This document shows positions 60,285 to 64,000 of a DNA stretch of 64,000 nt, piece after piece; position 1 is the first letter of the stretch, and every line of letters begins with the position of its first letter. Source of the stretch: Kluyvera ascorbata_C (GTDB lineage: Bacteria > Pseudomonadota > Gammaproteobacteria > Enterobacterales > Enterobacteriaceae); the NCBI RefSeq assembly GCF_044197065.1, contig NZ_JBIQOI010000010.1, positions 1-64,000 of the forward strand, given 5' to 3'. A program made the position numbers and the translations under genes. Below the pieces are notes generated by a model that was not told the origin of the DNA, searched no databases, and saw nothing but the letters and a program-made list of their open reading frames with translations.

Positions 60285-61580
60285 ATGGTTAGGCTAGAAA
60301 AAAACGATCCCTTAATGCTGGCTCGCCAGTTACCAATCAAATCCGTCGCCCTGATTCTGGCAGGCGGTCGCGGTACGCGACTCAAGGATCTGACCAACAA
60401 GCGGGCAAAACCCGCAGTACATTTTGGCGGTAAATTCCGCATTATCGACTTTGCTTTATCTAACTGCTTGAACTCCGGGATCCGCCGTATCGGCGTTATC
60501 ACCCAATACCAGTCCCACACGCTGGTACAGCACATCCAGCGTGGATGGTCCTTCTTCAGTGAACAGATGAACGAATTTGTGGATCTGCTGCCCGCTCAGC
60601 AGCGGATGCACGGTGAAAACTGGTATCGCGGTACCGCCGATGCGGTGACCCAGAACCTCGACATTATTCGCCGCTATAAGGCGGAGTATGTGGTTATCCT
60701 GGCCGGTGATCACATCTACAAACAAGACTACTCGCGCATGCTTATCGACCACGTCGAAAAAGGCGCGCGCTGCACCGTAGCGTGCATTCCGGTGCCCATT
60801 GAAGAGGCAACGGCGTTCGGCGTGATGGCGGTTGACGAAAACGACAAGATTATCGATTTCGTGGAAAAACCGGCGAACCCACCGGCCATGCCAACCGACC
60901 CGACCAAGGCGCTGGCGAGCATGGGGATCTATGTCTTTGATGCTGATTACCTTTATGAGTTGCTGGAACGCGACGACGTAAACGAAAACTCCAGCCACGA
61001 CTTTGGCAAAGATTTAATTCCGCTGATCACTAAAGCTGGCGCGGCTTATGCACATCCATTCCCACTGTCCTGCGTGCAGTCCGACCCGCAAGCGGAACCG
61101 TACTGGCGCGATGTGGGTACGCTCGAAGCCTACTGGAAAGCGAACCTTGACCTGGCATCGGTGACGCCTGAGCTGGATATGTATGACCAGAACTGGCCTA
61201 TCCGCACGCACATGGAGTCTCTGCCTCCGGCGAAGTTCGTCCAGGACCGCTCTGGCAGTCACGGGATGACCCTGAACTCGCTGGTTTCCGGTGGCTGTAT
61301 TATTTCCGGCTCTGTGGTGGTGCAGTCAGTGCTGTTCCCACGGGTGCGCGTAAATTCATTCTGTAACATTGATTCGGCAGTCTTACTGCCAGATGTCTGG
61401 GTTGGTCGTTCCTCACGCCTGCGTCGCTGCGTTATTGATAGGGCCTGTGTGATCCCAGAAGGGATGGTGATCGGTGAAGATGCGGAAGAGGATGCACGCC
61501 GCTTTTACCGCTCGGAAGAAGGGATCGTGCTGGTGACGCGCGAAATGCTGCGTCAGCTTGGGTACAAACAGGAGCGATAA
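60285..61580 (+). CDS. glgC: Glucose-1-phosphate adenylyltransferase
   Basis: 431 residues. Nucleotidyltransferase domain with GGRGTRLKDLTNKRAKPAV at the N terminus and ADHIYKQDYSRML-type GDHIYKQD, plus a C-terminal left-handed beta-helix. Makes ADP-glucose, the committed step, activated by fructose-1,6-bisphosphate. Overlaps glgA by one base. Confidence 0.98.
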   Translation: MVRLEKNDPLMLARQLPIKSVALILAGGRGTRLKDLTNKRAKPAVHFGGKFRIIDFALSNCLNSGIRRIGVITQYQSHTLVQHIQRGWSFFSEQMNEFVDLLPAQQRMHGENWYRGTADAVTQNLDIIRRYKAEYVVILAGDHIYKQDYSRMLIDHVEKGARCTVACIPVPIEEATAFGVMAVDENDKIIDFVEKPANPPAMPTDPTKALASMGIYVFDADYLYELLERDDVNENSSHDFGKDLIPLITKAGAAYAHPFPLSCVQSDPQAEPYWRDVGTLEAYWKANLDLASVTPELDMYDQNWPIRTHMESLPPAKFVQDRSGSHGMTLNSLVSGGCIISGSVVVQSVLFPRVRVNSFCNIDSAVLLPDVWVGRSSRLRRCVIDRACVIPEGMVIGEDAEEDARRFYRSEEGIVLVTREMLRQLGYKQER

Positions 61581-63013
61581 TGCAGGTTTTACATGTTTGT
61601 TCTGAGATGTTCCCGTTATTAAAAACGGGCGGTCTGGCGGATGTGATCGGCGCGCTGCCAGCAGCACAGATTGCGGAAGGAACGGATGCACGCGTGCTGC
61701 TACCAGCATTTCCGGATATCCGTCGCGGTATCCCGGATGCCAAAGTGGTCAGCCGTCGCGATACCTTTGCCGGTCGCATGACGTTGCTGTTCGGCCACTA
61801 TAACGGTGTGGGCATCTACCTGATTGATGCGCCTCACCTTTACGACCGTCCGGGGAGCCCGTATCACGACACTAACCTGAACGCCTACGCGGATAACGTG
61901 AAGCGCTTTGCGCTGTTGGGCTGGGTCGGAAGTGAGATGGCCTGCGGGCTGGACCCGTTCTGGCGACCTGATGTGGTGCACGCCCACGACTGGCATGCGG
62001 GGCTGGCTCCTGCCTACCTGGCGGCGCGCGGGCGTCCGGCCAAGTCGGTGTTTACCGTACACAACCTGGCCTATCAGGGGCTGTTCTACGCTCACCACAT
62101 GGCAGAGATTCAGCTGCCCGGTGAGTTCTTTAATATGCATGGTCTGGAGTTCCACGGGCAGATTTCGTTCCTGAAAGCGGGGCTTTACTACGCCGACCAC
62201 ATTACGGCGGTGAGCCCGACCTATGCGCGGGAAATTACCGAACCGCAGTTCGCCTACGGGATGGAAGGGCTGCTGCGTCAGCGCCATCAGGAAGGGCGTC
62301 TGTCGGGGATCCTCAACGGCGTTGATGACAACGTCTGGAGCCCGGAAAAAGACCTGCTGCTGCCGGCAAGCTACAGCCGCGACACGCTGGAGCGGAAGGC
62401 GGAAAACAAACGACAGCTCCAGACGGCGATGGGGCTGAAGGTGGATGACTCCGCGCCGCTGTTTGCGGTAGTGAGCCGACTGACCAGCCAGAAAGGGCTG
62501 GACCTGGTGCTCGAAGCGCTGCCGGGCCTGCTGGAGCAGGGTGGTCAGCTGGCGCTGCTGGGCGCGGGCGACCCGGTATTGCAGGAAGGTTTCCTCGCCG
62601 CCGCCGCGGAACATCCGGGGCAGGTGGGCGTACAGATTGGTTACCATGAAGCGTTCTCGCACCGCATTATCGGCGGCGCGGACGTGATTCTGGTGCCGAG
62701 CCGCTTTGAGCCGTGCGGCTTAACGCAGCTTTATGGGTTGAAGTACGGCACGTTGCCGCTGGTTCGCCGTACTGGCGGCCTGGCCGACACCGTTGCGGAT
62801 AGTTCGCTCGAGAACCTTGCCGATGGCATCGCCAGCGGCTTTGTGTTCGAAGACAGCAACGCCTGGTCGCTGCTCCGCGCTATCCGCCGTGCTTTCGTAT
62901 TATGGTCTCGTCCGTCTCTCTGGCGCTACGTGCAGCGTCAGGCGATGAACATGGATTTTAGCTGGCAGGTTGCTGCGCACGCCTATCGTGAGCTTTATCA
63001 ACGCCTGATCTAA
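61580..63013 (+). CDS. glgA: Glycogen synthase (ADP-glucose)
   Basis: 477 residues, GT5. KTGGLADV (Lys15 region) binds ADP-glucose, HAHDWHAGLAPAYL lies in the N lobe, and PSRFEPCGLTQLYGLKYG with its catalytic Glu in the C lobe. Extends alpha-1,4 chains. Confidence 0.98.
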   Translation: MQVLHVCSEMFPLLKTGGLADVIGALPAAQIAEGTDARVLLPAFPDIRRGIPDAKVVSRRDTFAGRMTLLFGHYNGVGIYLIDAPHLYDRPGSPYHDTNLNAYADNVKRFALLGWVGSEMACGLDPFWRPDVVHAHDWHAGLAPAYLAARGRPAKSVFTVHNLAYQGLFYAHHMAEIQLPGEFFNMHGLEFHGQISFLKAGLYYADHITAVSPTYAREITEPQFAYGMEGLLRQRHQEGRLSGILNGVDDNVWSPEKDLLLPASYSRDTLERKAENKRQLQTAMGLKVDDSAPLFAVVSRLTSQKGLDLVLEALPGLLEQGGQLALLGAGDPVLQEGFLAAAAEHPGQVGVQIGYHEAFSHRIIGGADVILVPSRFEPCGLTQLYGLKYGTLPLVRRTGGLADTVADSSLENLADGIASGFVFEDSNAWSLLRAIRRAFVLWSRPSLWRYVQRQAMNMDFSWQVAAHAYRELYQRLI

Positions 63014-63030
63014 CTACGGGGATCTTAGTT

Positions 63031-64000
63031 ATGAATGCACCTTTTTCGTATGCATCACCGACACTCAGCGTTGAGGCACTGAAGCACTCTATTGCCTATA
63101 AGCTGATGTTTACCATCGGGAAAGATCCGGCTATCGCCAATAAACACGAATGGCTGAACGCCACGCTGTTTGCCGTGCGCGATCGCCTGGTTGAACGCTG
63201 GCTGCGCTCTAACCGCGCGCAGCTTTCCCAGGAAACTCGCCAGGTTTACTACCTGTCGATGGAGTTTTTGATAGGCCGCACGCTTTCCAATGCGCTGTTA
63301 TCGTTAGGTCTGTATGACGACGTGAAAAACGCGCTGGAAGGAATGGGGTTAGATCTGGAAGAACTGATCGACGAAGAGAATGACCCAGGGCTTGGCAACG
63401 GCGGCTTAGGTCGTCTGGCAGCCTGCTTCCTCGACTCATTGGCAACCCTGGCGCTGCCGGGCCGCGGCTACGGCATTCGCTACGACTACGGCATGTTCAA
63501 GCAGAACATCGTCGACGGTCGTCAGAAAGAGTCGCCGGACTACTGGCTGGAATACGGTAACCCGTGGGAGTTCCCGCGCCACAACACGCGCTATAAGGTT
63601 CGCTTCGGCGGCCGCGTGCAGATGGAAGGCAAAACCAGCCACTGGCTGGAAACCGAAGAGATTCTGGCGGTAGCTTACGACCAGATAATTCCAGGCTACG
63701 ATACTGACGCGACCAACACGCTGCGCTTGTGGAACGCCCAGGCCAGTAGCGAAATCAACCTCGGTAAGTTTAACCAGGGTGACTATTTCGCGGCGGTGGA
63801 AGATAAAAACCACTCCGAGAACGTATCCCGCGTGCTCTACCCGGATGACTCGACTTACTCTGGTCGCGAACTGCGTCTGCGTCAGGAGTACTTCCTGGTG
63901 TCGGCCACGGTGCAGGATATTTTAAGCCGCCACTACATGTTGCATAAAACCTATGACAACCTGGCGGATAAAATTGCTATTCACCTCAACGACACCCACC
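63031..64000 (+). CDS. glgP: Glycogen phosphorylase, N-terminal part (cut by window end)
   Basis: ATG at 63031 with GGGGATCT before it; 323 codons are visible and the frame is open at the end. GT35: YYLSMEFLIGRTLSNAL, NGGLGRLAACFLDSLATL, GYGIRYDYGMFKQ. The PLP lysine lies beyond the window. Breaks down glycogen to glucose-1-phosphate. 17 bp after glgA, same operon. Confidence 0.96.
   Translation, partial: MNAPFSYASPTLSVEALKHSIAYKLMFTIGKDPAIANKHEWLNATLFAVRDRLVERWLRSNRAQLSQETRQVYYLSMEFLIGRTLSNALLSLGLYDDVKNALEGMGLDLEELIDEENDPGLGNGGLGRLAACFLDSLATLALPGRGYGIRYDYGMFKQNIVDGRQKESPDYWLEYGNPWEFPRHNTRYKVRFGGRVQMEGKTSHWLETEEILAVAYDQIIPGYDTDATNTLRLWNAQASSEINLGKFNQGDYFAAVEDKNHSENVSRVLYPDDSTYSGRELRLRQEYFLVSATVQDILSRHYMLHKTYDNLADKIAIHLNDTH

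Overview
The window is a chromosomal segment of a member of the Enterobacteriaceae. Most genes are close relatives of the E. coli K-12 zntA-livJ-ugp-gnt-asd-glg region and lie in nearly the same order. A phenolic acid decarboxylase with its LysR regulator, an arn operon sitting beside yhhS and an extra aminotransferase between rpoH and livJ are not found here in K-12. They point to an Enterobacter, Lelliottia, Kosakonia or Citrobacter type genome (inference; the species cannot be fixed from the sequence alone).

Layout. 1-2.4 kb: an IS3-type transposase tail, an AT-rich stretch with no clear gene, then a LysR regulator divergent from padC. 2.6-10.1 kb: a complete arnBCADTEF operon (aminoarabinose modification of lipid A) behind a PmrA-box-like element. 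10.3-16.8 kb: yhhS, dcrB, yhhQ (with a preQ1-I-like riboswitch over its ribosome binding site), tusA, zntA (with a perfect ZntR operator), yhhN and yhhM.

16.8-21.9 kb: an accessory island between yhhM and yhhL. It holds hcp (a type VI secretion tube/carrier protein), an overlapping membrane-active putative toxin, and small multi-spanning membrane proteins that look like immunity proteins. The whole unit, including yhhM, has been tandemly duplicated. The second copy carries a decayed yhhM, an hcp with a 195-bp in-frame deletion between 7-bp repeats, and one-base frameshifts in T tracts. At the hcp/toxin junction the stop codon sits in a +1 slippery context (UUU UAA G) that could make an Hcp-toxin fusion.

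21.9-36.2 kb: yhhL, rsmD, ftsY (with 42-bp in-frame tandem repeats), ftsE, ftsX, rpoH (sigma-E promoter containing a DnaA box), a GABA-type aminotransferase, livJ, panM and livKHMGF. 36.4-43.7 kb: ugpBAECQ (glycerol-3-phosphate uptake), yhhA and ggt.

43.8-47.9 kb: a second effector island between ggt and yhhY. One ORF fuses an Hcp domain to a DUF2235/Tle1-type lipase. Three tandem, mosaic lipoproteins follow and are probable immunity proteins. 48-54.5 kb: yhhY, the Fur-controlled small RNA gene ryhB, yhhX, yhhW, gntR, gntK, gntU and yhgN. 54.7-64 kb: asd and the glycogen operon glgBXCA with the 5' part of glgP, cut by the window end.

No T6SS structural genes (tssA-M, vgrG, clpV) are present, so both islands would be orphan effector/immunity modules served by a secretion apparatus elsewhere. 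REP/BIME-type palindromes sit in many of the intergenic gaps.
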